From Burkholderia sp. SRS-W-2-2016 (lineage in GTDB: Bacteria; Pseudomonadota; Gammaproteobacteria; Burkholderiales; Burkholderiaceae): 64,000 nucleotides of DNA. The stretch covers positions 1 through 64,000 of the forward strand of contig NZ_MSDV01000018.1 in assembly GCF_001931485.1 (NCBI RefSeq), in the 5' to 3' direction. Each line of letters opens with the position of its first letter. Position 1 is the stretch's first letter. Positions 9,006 through 18,277 of the stretch are shown in pieces. The position numbers and the translations under genes were made by a program. The notes beneath the pieces were generated by a model. It was not told where the DNA came from. It was given only the letters and a program-made list of their open reading frames with translations, and did no database searches.

Positions 9006-10205
9006 TTACTTCAGCACCTGAGCAATCGCGTTAGCGACGACGTCGAGGTTGCGCGTATTCAGCGCGGCCACGCAGATACGGCCGGTGCCGACCGCGTAGA
9101 TGCCGAACTCTTCGCGCAGACGGTCAACCTGCGGTGCGGTCAGACCCGAGTACGAGAACATCCCGCGCTGTGCGTTCACGAAGCTGAAATCGCGATCGAC
9201 GCCGTTTGCCTTCAGACGCTCGACCAGACCATTGCGCATCGCGCGGATACGGTCGCGCATTTCGCCCAGTTCGGTTTCCCACGTCGCGCGCAGTTCCGCC
9301 GACGCGAGCACCGCCGCGACCACCGAGCCGCCGTGCGTCGGCGGGTTCGAGTAGTTGGTGCGGATCACGCGCTTCAGTTGCGACAGCACGCGGGCCGACT
9401 CTTCCTTGCTGGCGGTGATGATCGACAGCGCGCCGACGCGCTCGCCGTACAGCGAGAACGACTTCGAGAACGACGACGACACGAACGCGTTCAGCTCAGC
9501 CGCTGCGAACAGACGCACGGCTGCCGCGTCCGCTTCGATGCCGTCGCCGAAGCCCTGGTAAGCGATGTCGAGGAACGGCACGAGATTACGCGCCTTGACC
9601 ACTTCGACCACCTGCTTCCACTGTTCGACGCTCAGGTCGACGCCGGTCGGGTTGTGGCAGCAAGCGTGCAGCACGACGATCGTGCCGGCCGGGTAGCTGT
9701 TCAGCGCGCCGAGCATGCCGTCGAAGTTCACGCCGTGCGTCTGCGCGTCGTAGTACGGATACGACTCGACCGTGAAGCCCGCGCCTTCGAACAGTGCGCG
9801 GTGGTTTTCCCAGCTCGGATCGCTGATCGCGACCTTGGCCGTCGGATTCATGCGCTTCAGGAAGTCCGCGCCGATCTTCAGCGCGCCCGTGCCGCCCAGC
9901 GCCTGCGCCGTGACGACGCGGCCGGCCGCGATCAGCGGCGAGTCGTTGCCGAGCAGCAGCTTTTGCACTGCGGCGTCATAGGCGGCAATGCCTTCGATCG
10001 GCAGATAGCCGCGCGGCAGCGCGGCTTCGACGCGGGCCTTTTCCGCATCGCGCACGGCGCGCAGCAGCGGAATCTTGCCTTCTTCATTGAAGTACACACC
10101 AACGCCGAGGTTGACCTTGGTGGCGCGGGCATCGGCGTTGAAAGCTTCGTTCAGGCCCAGAATCGGGTCGCGGGGAGCAAGTTCGACGGCGGAGAACAGA
10201 GACAT
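9006..10205 (-). CDS. tyrB: Aromatic amino acid / aspartate aminotransferase (class I PLP)
   Basis: A 399-residue class I aminotransferase beginning MSLFSAVELAPRDPILGLNEAF; the PLP lysine lies in SSSFSKSFSLYGER and the substrate-binding Arg near the C-terminus (GRICVAALN). Length and start match AspC/TyrB. Betaproteobacterial homologues are usually annotated as aromatic aminotransferases. The ATG at 10205 is chosen because the N-terminus then aligns with the family; the longer frame is an Arg/Pro-rich artefact. Divergent from uvrB. Confidence 0.9.
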   Translation of the reverse strand: MSLFSAVELAPRDPILGLNEAFNADARATKVNLGVGVYFNEEGKIPLLRAVRDAEKARVEAALPRGYLPIEGIAAYDAAVQKLLLGNDSPLIAAGRVVTAQALGGTGALKIGADFLKRMNPTAKVAISDPSWENHRALFEGAGFTVESYPYYDAQTHGVNFDGMLGALNSYPAGTIVVLHACCHNPTGVDLSVEQWKQVVEVVKARNLVPFLDIAYQGFGDGIEADAAAVRLFAAAELNAFVSSSFSKSFSLYGERVGALSIITASKEESARVLSQLKRVIRTNYSNPPTHGGSVVAAVLASAELRATWETELGEMRDRIRAMRNGLVERLKANGVDRDFSFVNAQRGMFSYSGLTAPQVDRLREEFGIYAVGTGRICVAALNTRNLDVVANAIAQVLK

Positions 10206-10564
10206 GATGAGTGGGCAGCAGTAGTGAAAAGAGGGCGGCTTCGCGCGCGGCGCGGCCATTGGCATTGCGGATTCCGGGCGTTCGACGGGAGTCCGGCGAA
10301 ACGCGAAATCCGCGATGGCCTGGCGGCAGCGGCGGGCGAGCGCAACTTCGCATTGTAACGAATCCGCGCGCGTTTTTAGGACGGCGGCGCCGGCGAACGA
10401 CAATTATTTGCTTGAAAATCAGGCACTCCGGGGCCATCTGCGGCGGGTCGGAATTCGCGCGGGCCCGCTCAGGGCGCCCGCCCATCGCTACGCGAGGCCA
10501 CCCGATCCCCGCTTCGCGCAACCCGTTAGAATGATCCTTTGCTCCAGGCCCGGTGCCGCATCTC
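10206..10564. other. Divergent promoter region tyrB/uvrB
   Basis: 359 bp between two divergent genes. A TAGAAT-like -10 (10527-10532) lies 32 bp ahead of uvrB. I looked for a LexA-type CTG-N10-CAG box of the classic form and did not see one. No gene is visible. Confidence 0.4.
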
Positions 10565-12658
10565 ATGTCCGAACACCATCTGACTGAAGCCGACGACGCG
10601 CTCGACGAATCCAAATTCGTCACGTTCGAAGGCTCGCCGTTCAAGCTCTACCAGCCGTATCCGCCCGCCGGCGACCAGCCCACGGCCATCGACTCGCTCG
10701 TCGAAGGGGTCGGCGACGGGCTCGCGTTCCAGACGCTGCTCGGCGTAACCGGCTCCGGCAAGACCTTCACGATGGCCAACACGATCGCGCGGCTCGGCCG
10801 CCCGGCGATCGTGTTCGCGCCGAACAAGACGCTCGCCGCGCAGCTGTATTCGGAGTTCCGCGAGTTCTTCCCGCGCAACGCGGTCGAGTACTTCGTGTCG
10901 TACTACGACTACTACCAGCCGGAAGCGTACGTGCCGCAGCGCGACCTGTTCATCGAGAAAGACTCGTCGATCAACGAGCATATCGAGCAGATGCGGCTGT
11001 CGGCGACCAAGAGCCTGATGGAGCGGCGCGACGTGGTGATCGTCGGGACCGTGTCGGCGATTTACGGTATCGGCAATCCGTCCGAATACCATCAGATGAT
11101 TCTGACGCTGCGCATCGGCGACAAGCTCGGCCAGCGCGACATCATCGCGCGCCTGATCGCGATGCAGTACAACCGCAACGAGGCCGACTTCCAGCGCGGC
11201 TCGTTCCGCGTGCGCGGCGACACGATCGATATCTTCCCGGCCGAGCACGCCGAGATGGCGGTGCGCGTCGAGCTGTTCGACGACGAAGTCGAAACGCTGC
11301 AACTGTTCGATCCGCTCACCGGCCGCGTGCGGCAGAAAATTCCGCGCTTCACCGTGTATCCGTCGTCGCACTACGTGACGCCGCGCGAGACCGTGCTGCG
11401 CGCGGTCGAAACGATCAAGACCGAGCTGCGCGACCGGCTCGAATTCTTCTATAGCGAAGGCAAGCTGGTCGAAGCGCAGAGGCTCGAGCAGCGCACCCGC
11501 TTCGACCTCGAAATGCTGCAGGAGCTCGGCTTCTGCAAGGGCATCGAAAACTATTCGCGGCACTTCTCTGGCGCCGCGCCGGGCGAGCCGCCGCCGACGC
11601 TGGTCGACTATCTGCCGCCCGACGCGATCATGATGCTCGACGAATCGCACGTGCTGATCGGTCAGCTGAATGCGATGTACAACGGCGACCGCTCGCGTAA
11701 GGAAAACCTCGTCGACTACGGTTTCCGTCTGCCGTCGGCGCTCGACAACCGGCCGCTGAAGTTCAACGAGTTCGAGCGCAAGATGCGCCAGGTCGTGTTC
11801 GTGTCGGCGACGCCCGCCGACTACGAGCGCAAGACCACCGGGCAGGTCGTCGAACAGGTGGTGCGGCCGACCGGTCTGGTCGACCCGGAGATCGAAGTGC
11901 GGCCGGCGCGCACCCAGGTGGATGACGTGCTCAGTGAGATCAACGAGCGCGTCAAGGCCGGCGACCGGATTCTGGTCACGGTGCTGACCAAGCGGATGGC
12001 CGAGCAGCTCACCGAGTTTCTCGCCGATCACGGCGTCAAGGTGCGCTATCTGCACAGCGACATCGACACGGTCGAGCGGGTCGAGATCATCCGCGACCTG
12101 CGTCTCGGCGCGTTCGACGTGCTGGTCGGTATCAACCTGCTGCGCGAGGGGCTGGACATTCCTGAGGTGTCGCTCGTGGCGATCCTCGACGCGGACAAGG
12201 AAGGCTTTCTGCGCGCCGAGCGCTCGCTGATCCAGACGATCGGCCGGGCGGCGCGTAACGTGAACGGCAAGGCGATCCTGTACGCGGACCGGGTGACCGA
12301 CTCGATGCGTCGCGCGATCGACGAAACCGAGCGGCGCCGCGCGAAGCAGGTCGCGTTCAACGCCGCGAACGGCATCACGCCGCGCGGGGTGGTCAAGCGG
12401 ATCCGCGACATCATCGACGGCGTGTACAACGTCGACGAAGCGCGCGCCGAGCTGAAGGAACAGCAGACCCGCGCGAAATTCGAGGACATGTCGGAAAAGC
12501 AGCTGGCCAAGGAAATCAAGCGCCTCGAAAAGCAGATGATGGAGCACGCGAAGAATCTCGAGTTCGAGAAGGCCGCGCAGACCCGCGACCAGCTGGCCTT
12601 GCTGCGTCAGCGCGTGTTCGGCGCGAATGTCGGCGACCACGTGTCGGGCATCGAATAA
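10565..12658 (+). CDS. uvrB: UvrABC excinuclease subunit B
   Basis: A 697-residue DNA repair helicase-like ATPase that loads onto damaged DNA with UvrA and recruits UvrC for incision. Walker A is GVTGSGKT, followed by the beta-hairpin region [14 protein letters not shown]; helicase motifs include DESH ([11 protein letters not shown]) and the C-terminal QTIGRAARN; a UVR domain near 650-690 ([28 protein letters not shown]) binds UvrC. The ATG at 10565 is preferred over an in-frame GTG four codons upstream. Full length, no damage. Confidence 0.98.
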   Translation: MSEHHLTEADDALDESKFVTFEGSPFKLYQPYPPAGDQPTAIDSLVEGVGDGLAFQTLLGVTGSGKTFTMANTIARLGRPAIVFAPNKTLAAQLYSEFREFFPRNAVEYFVSYYDYYQPEAYVPQRDLFIEKDSSINEHIEQMRLSATKSLMERRDVVIVGTVSAIYGIGNPSEYHQMILTLRIGDKLGQRDIIARLIAMQYNRNEADFQRGSFRVRGDTIDIFPAEHAEMAVRVELFDDEVETLQLFDPLTGRVRQKIPRFTVYPSSHYVTPRETVLRAVETIKTELRDRLEFFYSEGKLVEAQRLEQRTRFDLEMLQELGFCKGIENYSRHFSGAAPGEPPPTLVDYLPPDAIMMLDESHVLIGQLNAMYNGDRSRKENLVDYGFRLPSALDNRPLKFNEFERKMRQVVFVSATPADYERKTTGQVVEQVVRPTGLVDPEIEVRPARTQVDDVLSEINERVKAGDRILVTVLTKRMAEQLTEFLADHGVKVRYLHSDIDTVERVEIIRDLRLGAFDVLVGINLLREGLDIPEVSLVAILDADKEGFLRAERSLIQTIGRAARNVNGKAILYADRVTDSMRRAIDETERRRAKQVAFNAANGITPRGVVKRIRDIIDGVYNVDEARAELKEQQTRAKFEDMSEKQLAKEIKRLEKQMMEHAKNLEFEKAAQTRDQLALLRQRVFGANVGDHVSGIE

Positions 12659-13010
12659 CCCACGCGCTTTTCCGTCGTACCAACGTTTTAATGTCCCAAT
12701 GGGTGCGGCCGCGCGCCGCGCCCGTTTCACGATGGCCGGCGCTTAAACTTCCGCGCAATTCGCGCGTGACGGGGCCCATCGGCCTGTCGATTCCAGCTCC
12801 GTTTTTCCGCTCCCCACACCGCCTTCCTTAAGCCAGCCTTAAGACCCTGCCGGCACAAGGCCTGGCGTGCTTCCGTGTTTGTTCTCCCTCGAGAACGATG
12901 ATAAACTCGACCAATATTGAGAATGGTTCGCATTTAAATTTACATCTGGCTTGCGCGGCGCACTGTTCCCAATGGGTTCGATTCCAGTCTGATAAAAACA
13001 AGGAGTTTCA
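12659..13010. other. Intergenic region ahead of ftrABCD
   Basis: 352 bp with no gene visible. The right half becomes AT-richer and carries the Fur-box-like site upstream of ftrA. Confidence 0.5.
12915..12938 (+). promoter_or_regulatory. Fur-box-like site upstream of ftrA
   Basis: ATTGAGAATGGTTCGCATTT resembles the GATAATGATAATCATTATC Fur consensus in hexamer spacing (GAGAAT, inverted with GCATTT), and lies about 75 bp ahead of ftrA. Iron-repressed expression is inferred; the match is partial. Confidence 0.55.
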
Positions 13011-13559
13011 ATGCGGATTTCTTCATTTGTGCGCGGCGGCGCGGCAGCCGTGGCCGCCGTCGCGGCGCTGTCGGCCTCGGCGGCCGAATATCCGATCGGC
13101 AAGCAGCAGATCCAGGGTGGGATGGAAATCGGCGCGGTCTATCTGCAGCCGATCACGATGGAACCCGAGGGCATGATGCGCAAGGCGTCGGATTCGGACA
13201 TCCACCTCGAAGCCGATATTCACGCGGTCAAGAACAACCCGACCGGTTTCGCCGAAGGCGACTGGATGCCGTATCTGCAGATTCGCTACGAACTGGCGAA
13301 GGCCGGCTCGAACCAGCCGATCAAGGGCGACCTGATGGCGATGGTCGCGAACGACGGCCCGCACTATGGCGATAACGTCAAGCTGCAAGGTCCGGGCAAG
13401 TACCACCTGAAGCTGATCGTCGAACCGCCGATGCAGACGGGCCACATGGCGTTCGGCCGCCACGTCGACAAGGAAACCGGCGTGGGTCCGTGGTTCAAGC
13501 CGTTCACGCTCGAATATGACTTCACCTTCGCCGGCATCGGCAAGAAGGGCGGGTATTAA
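13011..13559 (+). CDS. ftrA: FtrA/P19-like periplasmic iron-binding protein
   Basis: A 182-residue protein of the P19/Tp34 family. It has a signal peptide (cleavage near ASA-AEYPIG) and a beta-rich domain with metal-ligand candidates: Met/His in EIGAVYLQPITMEPEG, His in DIHLEADIHA and HMAFGRHVDKETG. In Bordetella and Brucella the FtrABCD system takes up ferrous iron, with FtrA binding it in the periplasm. ftrB, ftrC and ftrD follow in order, which supports the assignment strongly. AAGGAG precedes the ATG. Confidence 0.92.
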   Translation: MRISSFVRGGAAAVAAVAALSASAAEYPIGKQQIQGGMEIGAVYLQPITMEPEGMMRKASDSDIHLEADIHAVKNNPTGFAEGDWMPYLQIRYELAKAGSNQPIKGDLMAMVANDGPHYGDNVKLQGPGKYHLKLIVEPPMQTGHMAFGRHVDKETGVGPWFKPFTLEYDFTFAGIGKKGGY

Positions 13560-13670
13560 GCGGTGCAGCGAGTGATGCGGCGGGGTCGCGCATCAGTGAA
13601 TGCAGCAGACGGCGCGCGGACGTCCGGTGACATCTCCGGAGTCGGCGCGTCGTGTTTTCCGGAAAGGCCA

Positions 13671-14003
13671 ATGAGAATCAACCGAAAGATCGCGACGCTC
13701 GCCGCCACGCTGTTGCTGGCGGCCACGGCTCAGGCAGCCGACCTGCCGACCTTCCAGCTGGAAATGAACGACGGCAAGCTGAACCCGGCCCGGATCGAAG
13801 TGCCGGCGGGGCAGCGCATCAAGATCGAAGTGCGTAACACCGGCAAGGGCGCGGCCGAATTCGAAAGCGTGCAGTTGCGTAAAGAGAAGGTGTTGGCGCC
13901 GGGCGCCGAGTCGTTCGTCGTGATTGCTCCGTTGCAACCGGGCGAATACAAGTTTTTCGACGATTTCCACCAGCAGGCGCAGGGCGTGATCGTCGCGAAG
14001 TAG
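13671..14003 (+). CDS. ftrB: FtrB-like cupredoxin-domain protein
   Basis: A 110-residue exported cupredoxin-fold protein; signal peptide to about residue 23 (AQA-ADLP). The mature part (LEMNDGKLNPARIEVPAG...PGEYKFFDDFH) matches the FtrB/EfeO-N-terminal-like cupredoxin family thought to oxidise ferrous iron before permeation. The start at 13671 has AAAGG upstream and begins the signal peptide; the frame extends upstream without meaning. Second gene of the ftr operon, 111 bp after ftrA. Confidence 0.88.
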   Translation: MRINRKIATLAATLLLAATAQAADLPTFQLEMNDGKLNPARIEVPAGQRIKIEVRNTGKGAAEFESVQLRKEKVLAPGAESFVVIAPLQPGEYKFFDDFHQQAQGVIVAK

Positions 14004-14087
14004 CAATGGCCTCGAACGCGAGCGCGCCGCGTGAGGCGAGCGCTTGCATTCGTGGGTAGTAAGAGAGGCATCGAAGGGAGAGCTTCA

Positions 14088-14933
14088 ATGGGTCAGATTC
14101 TGTTCATCGTGTGGCGGGAAAGTGTCGAGGCGCTGCTGGTCGTCGGCATCCTGTACGCGTGGTTGAAAAATGGCGACGCCGACGCGCGCCGCGGCTTGCC
14201 GTACCTGTGGGGCGGCGTGGCGGCCGGTATCGTCGCGGCGGTGGCGCTCGGCGCGGCGCTGGTGGGCTTCACCGAAGTCCTTTCCGGCGACGCTCAGGAT
14301 TACTTCCAGACCGCGATGGTGCTGGTCGCCTGCGTGCTGATCGTGCAGATGGTGCTGTGGATGAAGCAGCACGGCCGCACGCTCAAGCGCGACATGGAAC
14401 AGTCGCTGCAGAAGAGCCAGCGCGATTCGAACTGGTGGGGCGTCGCGGTGCTGGTCGCACTGGCGATCGCGCGTGAAGGCAGCGAGACGGTGATCTTCCT
14501 GTACGGTCTCGGCTTCGGCCAGTCGGGTCACGTCGACGGCAGCCAGATGCTGGCCGTGGCGATCGGCCTCGCGCTCGCGTTCCTGACCTTCTACGTGCTG
14601 CAACTCGGCGGCAAGATCTTCTCGTGGCGGCTCTTTTTCCGCGTCACCGAAATCATGCTGCTGTTCCTCGGCGCGGGCCTGTTCCAGACCGGCGTCGACA
14701 AGCTGATCGACAAGGAAATCCTGCCGACGCTGGTCGACCAGCTGTGGAATTCGTCGGCGATCCTCGACGATTCGAGCACCTTCGGCTCGCTCGTCGCGAC
14801 GCTGACCGGCTATCGCGCGCATCCGGCGCTGATGAATCTGGTGGCCTACGCGGTGTATTGGGCGGTGGTCTGGCTGCTGGTGCGTCGCGCTAGCCGCAAG
14901 CCGGCGCAGCAGACCGCAGGGCGCGCGGCATGA
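14088..14933 (+). CDS. ftrC: FtrC, FTR1-type high-affinity iron permease
   Basis: A 281-residue inner-membrane protein with seven or so hydrophobic segments. Two REXXE iron-transfer motifs are visible: R10-E-S-V-E14 in the first helix and R129-E-G-S-E133 in the fourth, the hallmark of FTR1/EfeU permeases. It imports ferric iron delivered by the FtrA/FtrB pair. The ATG at 14088 with GAAGGGAG upstream is chosen; its stop overlaps the ftrD start by 4 bp, implying translational coupling. Confidence 0.95.
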   Translation: MGQILFIVWRESVEALLVVGILYAWLKNGDADARRGLPYLWGGVAAGIVAAVALGAALVGFTEVLSGDAQDYFQTAMVLVACVLIVQMVLWMKQHGRTLKRDMEQSLQKSQRDSNWWGVAVLVALAIAREGSETVIFLYGLGFGQSGHVDGSQMLAVAIGLALAFLTFYVLQLGGKIFSWRLFFRVTEIMLLFLGAGLFQTGVDKLIDKEILPTLVDQLWNSSAILDDSSTFGSLVATLTGYRAHPALMNLVAYAVYWAVVWLLVRRASRKPAQQTAGRAA

Positions 14934-16339
14934 GCAGCGTGATGGCTCCCCGGCCGGGCCGCCTCGCGGCGGCCGGCCAATGGATGCAGCGGCATGGCGC
15001 GCTGATCCGCGGCATTCAGTGGGTCGTGGTCGCGGTGTACGCGTTCCTGATCATCGTGCCCGCGGTGATGCCGCTGCCGGATGACACCGCGCATCTGTGG
15101 AACAACCTGACGCTCGCCGCGCAGTTCGTGTTCTGGGGCATCTGGTGGCCGTTCGTGCTGCTGTCGATGGTGATGCTCGGGCGGGTCTGGTGCGGCGTGC
15201 TGTGTCCGGAAGGCGCGCTCGCCGAATTCGCCAGCAAGTTCGGCCGCGGCCGTGCGATTCCGCGCTGGATGCGCTGGGGCGGCTGGCCGTTCGTCGCGTT
15301 CGGCATCACGACGATCTACGGTCAGATGGTCAGCGTCTACCAGTATCCGAAGGCGGTGCTGCTGGTGCTGGGCGGCTCGACCTTCGCGGCGATCGTGATC
15401 GGTCTGCTGTACGGACGCGAGAAGCGCGTCTGGTGCAAATACCTGTGCCCCGTGAACGGGGTTTTTTCACTTCTGGCGCGGCTCGCGCCGTTCCACTTCA
15501 AGGTCGACGAAGACGCGTGGCGCCGCTCGTACAAGAACGGCGAGCATGGGCATCGGGTGATTCCGATCAACTGCGCGCCGCTGGTGCCGCTGCGCAACAT
15601 GAAGGGCGCCGCGGACTGCCATATGTGCGGCCGTTGCAGCGGTCACCGCGACGCGATCGCGTTGACCTGGCGCACGCCGTCGACGGAAGTCGTGCAGCTG
15701 GGCGACCAGAAGGCGAACCCGTGGGACACCGCGCTGATCCTGTACGGCCTGCTCGGCATCGCGATCGGCGCGTTCCACTGGACCGCGTCGCGCTGGTTCA
15801 TCGATCTGAAGATGTTCGCGGCGACGTGGCTCGTCGATCGCGATATCACGTGGCCGCTCGAGACCAACGCGCCGTGGTTCCTGTTCACGCATTACCCCGA
15901 GCAGAACGACGTGTTCTCGTGGCTCGACGGCTCGCTGCTGATCGGCTACATCCTCGCGACCGCGCTCGTCTACGGCACCGCGTTGCTGCTGCTGCTGAGC
16001 GGCGCGACGCGCATGCTCGGCCGCTTCAACGCGACCCGGCTGCATCATCTGACCCAGGGCTTGATTCCGATCGCCGGCGCCGGCGTGTTCCTCGGCCTGT
16101 CCGCGACGACGCTGTCGTTGCTGCGCGCCGAGCACGTGCCGCTGTGGTGGGCGTCGGATCTGCGCATCGCGATTCTGGTGGTCGCCAGTGCGTGGAGCGC
16201 GTGGCTCGCGTGGCTCGTCACCGGCCGCTACAGCAAGCGCTTCGTGCCGCGCGCGCTGACGATGCTGTGGTTCGTCGCGGCGCTGGCGGTCGTCAATAGC
16301 GCGTGGTGGCTGATGTTCTGGGGCTGGGCGTCGAAGTAA
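14930..16339 (+). CDS. ftrD: FtrD, membrane polyferredoxin of the ferrous iron transporter
   Basis: A 469-residue multi-spanning membrane protein with NapH/CcoG-like ferredoxin motifs: C88-x3-C92-P, C169-x3-C173-P and C230-x2-C233-x2-C236. In Bordetella/Brucella ftr systems the FtrD partner is proposed to pass electrons during iron permeation. The gene starts inside the ftrC stop (ATGA overlap) and is the last of the operon. Full length with no broken motif. Confidence 0.9.
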   Translation: MSSVMAPRPGRLAAAGQWMQRHGALIRGIQWVVVAVYAFLIIVPAVMPLPDDTAHLWNNLTLAAQFVFWGIWWPFVLLSMVMLGRVWCGVLCPEGALAEFASKFGRGRAIPRWMRWGGWPFVAFGITTIYGQMVSVYQYPKAVLLVLGGSTFAAIVIGLLYGREKRVWCKYLCPVNGVFSLLARLAPFHFKVDEDAWRRSYKNGEHGHRVIPINCAPLVPLRNMKGAADCHMCGRCSGHRDAIALTWRTPSTEVVQLGDQKANPWDTALILYGLLGIAIGAFHWTASRWFIDLKMFAATWLVDRDITWPLETNAPWFLFTHYPEQNDVFSWLDGSLLIGYILATALVYGTALLLLLSGATRMLGRFNATRLHHLTQGLIPIAGAGVFLGLSATTLSLLRAEHVPLWWASDLRIAILVVASAWSAWLAWLVTGRYSKRFVPRALTMLWFVAALAVVNSAWWLMFWGWASK

Positions 16340-16357
16340 CGCAGTGCTTGTGAGTGC

Positions 16358-16395
16358 CGGGTTGTCCTGCGAGCCGAACCAGGCGGGACAACCCG
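16358..16395 (+). terminator. Hairpin after ftrD
   Basis: CGGGTTGTCC (16358-16367) pairs with GGACAACCCG (16386-16395). There is no T-run, so it may protect the 3' end or be Rho-associated rather than a true terminator. Confidence 0.45.
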
Positions 16396-16440
16396 CTCGG
16401 TGGCAACTCAGAGCGTGATCGAAACCGCACCGGAAAAACA

Positions 16441-16476
16441 ATAAGGCCGTGAGATGGCAACATCTCACGGCCTTAT
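16441..16476. terminator. Strong hairpin between ftrD and hemP
   Basis: A perfect 16-bp stem, ATAAGGCCGTGAGATG (16441-16456) with CATCTCACGGCCTTAT (16461-16476), loop GCAA. A-rich on the left and T-rich on the right, so probably bidirectional for the convergent ftr operon and hemP transcript. Confidence 0.75.
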
Positions 16477-16532
16477 TCATTTCGATTGTCAGCGATGCAC
16501 GCCATCGCGCGCCTCTGCTGCGGGTGGGAACC

Positions 16533-16680
16533 AAAAAAAGCGGCCTGGCTGGCTGCGACGGCTGGCTTGGTGTCTGCACGAAGGGGTCTAGTTCTCGCGT
16601 GCAAGCCGTCGTGGCTGGCTAATGCCTAACACCTCTCTGGGAGGTGGTCCCCACAATACCCGGTACGACTAACTACTCGT
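16533..16680 (-). ncRNA. Possible structured RNA or 3'-UTR RNA downstream of hemP
   Basis: Just downstream of hemP the minus strand can fold a 6-bp hairpin (CACCTC/GAGGTG, 16630-16646, with an anti-Shine-Dalgarno-like CACCTCC), then pairs CGACGGCTTG with segments of CAAGCCAGCCGTCG, and reaches a run of seven T at 16539-16533. It could be a processed 3'-UTR RNA made from the Fur-controlled hemP transcript. I recall that iron-responsive small RNAs have been described in Burkholderia, but cannot match this one by name. Low confidence. Confidence 0.35.
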
Positions 16681-16685
16681 GTTGC

Positions 16686-16943
16686 TTACTTCGTCAGAAT
16701 CAGCTTGCCGAGGCGCGTGGCCCGCAGCTGGTACGTCTCGCCGTTATGCACGATGCTGATGTGGCTATGGCCTTGCAGCAGCGCGTCGCTGCGCACGACC
16801 CGTTCCGACTTCTCCGCCGAACCGCCGTTATGCTCCGCAGCGGGTTTCGCGTCAGGCGTGCCCGTCGACGATTTCGGGCGGCTGGTCAGCGCGGCCGCCG
16901 GGCGGCGCAGGCTGAGCGTGGAGGGGCGAGTGAGATCGGTCAT
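16686..16943 (-). CDS. hemP: HemP-family haemin uptake protein
   Basis: An 85-residue protein whose C-terminal half (ALLQGHSHISIVHNGETYQLRATRLGKLILTK) is the conserved HemP/HmuP domain, with the Tyr/Leu-Arg pattern and terminal LILTK characteristic of the family. The N-terminal half is Ser/Pro-rich and variable. HemP/HmuP proteins are small factors needed for haem utilisation, some acting as activators of the haem receptor gene. A strong Fur box lies 30 bp upstream. No haem transporter genes are adjacent. Confidence 0.9.
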   Translation of the reverse strand: MTDLTRPSTLSLRRPAAALTSRPKSSTGTPDAKPAAEHNGGSAEKSERVVRSDALLQGHSHISIVHNGETYQLRATRLGKLILTK

Positions 16944-16973
16944 TCGTTTGTGCTTGTTCGTCGATTCGATGAA

Positions 16974-16999
16974 ATGATTCTAAATGATAACTATTCCCA
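16974..16999 (-). promoter_or_regulatory. Fur box upstream of hemP
   Basis: On the minus strand GGGAATAGTTATCATTTAGA contains overlapping Fur-type hexamers close to the consensus (GAATAG TTATCA TTTAGAATC). It sits directly ahead of hemP, implying repression by Fur in iron excess. Confidence 0.75.
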
Positions 17000-17132
17000 T
17001 TTACAAGTTCGAGAAATTCATCGGATTCGACTTCTGATAGCTAGCGAAAGGAGCGCTCGAGAAGATCATGGAGGCCGCTTGAACAGGGCCCCGCGAAGGC
17101 GGCGCGGGTAACAGGGTGCCCGCGCCGAAGTA

Positions 17133-17615
17133 TCAGTGCAACGGTCCCGGTTCCTGCTTGGCCGCGACGTACTGGCGAATCAGCCGCACCGTGTCGATGT
17201 CGTTCTCGCGATACGCGGACTTGACGATCTCCTGCGTCTGCACGGCGTCCTGATCGGTCGAGACCGGCAGCGTGGTCGCGTATTCGAAACGCAGGAACAG
17301 CTGCAACTCGTCGGGCTGCTCGATCGTCATCGTCAGCGAGCCGCCGACGTGATCGGCGGTCGGCAGGATGTCGTAGCGCACGCTCCGGCTCTGCTCGAGC
17401 GTCACGCGATCGCGCACGGTGGCCTGGCCGTAGTGCAGCTCGCGCTCCAGCACATTGCCTTCGCGCGACAGGATCGTGCAGCTGTCGAGGCCCATCACGA
17501 ACAGTTGCGGCTGCTCGGCGCGCAGCACGAGCCCTTCCCACAACTGCTCGCGGGTCATCGCGTCGACAAAGGGATTCAACGGATCGTTGATCTGGATGAG
17601 GTGTTCGAAATTCAA
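17133..17615 (-). CDS. DUF1857 / SRPBCC-fold protein
   Basis: A 160-residue START/Bet v1-like fold protein starting MNFEHLIQINDPLNPFVD, typical of DUF1857. Fungal and bacterial members have no confirmed reaction; a ligand-binding or small-molecule role is usual for the fold. The start is a TTG at 17615 with AGGA 10 bp upstream; the family N-terminus begins here, so the rare start is accepted. It is followed by no partner gene and is 83 bp downstream of the OsmC gene on the same strand. Confidence 0.75.
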   Translation of the reverse strand: MNFEHLIQINDPLNPFVDAMTREQLWEGLVLRAEQPQLFVMGLDSCTILSREGNVLERELHYGQATVRDRVTLEQSRSVRYDILPTADHVGGSLTMTIEQPDELQLFLRFEYATTLPVSTDQDAVQTQEIVKSAYRENDIDTVRLIRQYVAAKQEPGPLH

Positions 17616-17698
17616 GACGACTGCGTCCTATGAAAATATTGCAATGCCCGTGCTCCGGTCGGCGCGGGCGTTCGCCGCCTGCCCGCGCGCCGGCTGTT

Positions 17699-18097
17699 TC
17701 ATGCGACGGCGAGGGCGGAGCGGATCGAAATGGTGTGCGTGAGGATCTTGTGGACCGGGCACGCATTGGCGATTTGCAATAGCCGTTCCCGCTGCTCGTC
17801 GGAAAGCTCGCCTTCGAGGATGATCTGGCGGTCGATCGTCGAGCCCGCGTCGCCGGTCTCGATCGACAGTTTGACGCGCACGCCCGTGAGCGGCCACGCT
17901 TTGCGCTGCGCGTACATCTTCAGCGTGATCGACGTGCATGCGCCGAGGCTCGACAGCAGCAGCGAGACGGGTGTCGGGCCGCGGTCGCCGCCGCCTAGCG
18001 ATTCGGGTTCGTCGGCGAGCCACGTGTGCTTGCCGTCGTCGAACATCACCTGGAAATTCGTCGAACCGATGTGGGCGGTGACGGTGGACTCTGCCAT
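17699..18097 (-). CDS. OsmC-family peroxiredoxin
   Basis: A 132-residue OsmC/Ohr-like thiol peroxidase with both redox cysteines: one in [13 protein letters not shown] and one in [10 protein letters not shown]. The family reduces organic hydroperoxides in the cytoplasm. The YhfA/OsmC-like branch is more likely than Ohr because of [19 protein letters not shown]. The ATG at 18097 is clear. It is upstream of and on the same strand as the DUF1857 gene, possibly one transcript. Confidence 0.88.
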   Translation of the reverse strand: MAESTVTAHIGSTNFQVMFDDGKHTWLADEPESLGGGDRGPTPVSLLLSSLGACTSITLKMYAQRKAWPLTGVRVKLSIETGDAGSTIDRQIILEGELSDEQRERLLQIANACPVHKILTHTISIRSALAVA

Positions 18098-18277
18098 GCG
18101 CGCTCCTGAGAATGGGCGGGAAACGGGGATGAGAAGCGCCGCGCGCCGTGGCTCGTCGCGATGACGGGCACGCCGCGCGGCATGAGTCGTTATTGTGACC
18201 GAATTTATCGGCGTTCGCGCCTTGAAGGATGGGATTGGCCGGGCCGACCGACCGGCCGCTGGGCGGCGCGTTGCGGG

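Noticed and set aside
10206..10564. LexA (SOS) box for uvrB
   Set aside because: I looked for a CTGT-N8-ACAG type site and could not find one I trust.
10526..12730. 734-codon open frame antisense to uvrB
   Set aside because: Arg/His/Val-rich shadow of a GC-rich gene; uvrB has all expected motifs and the antisense product matches no fold pattern.
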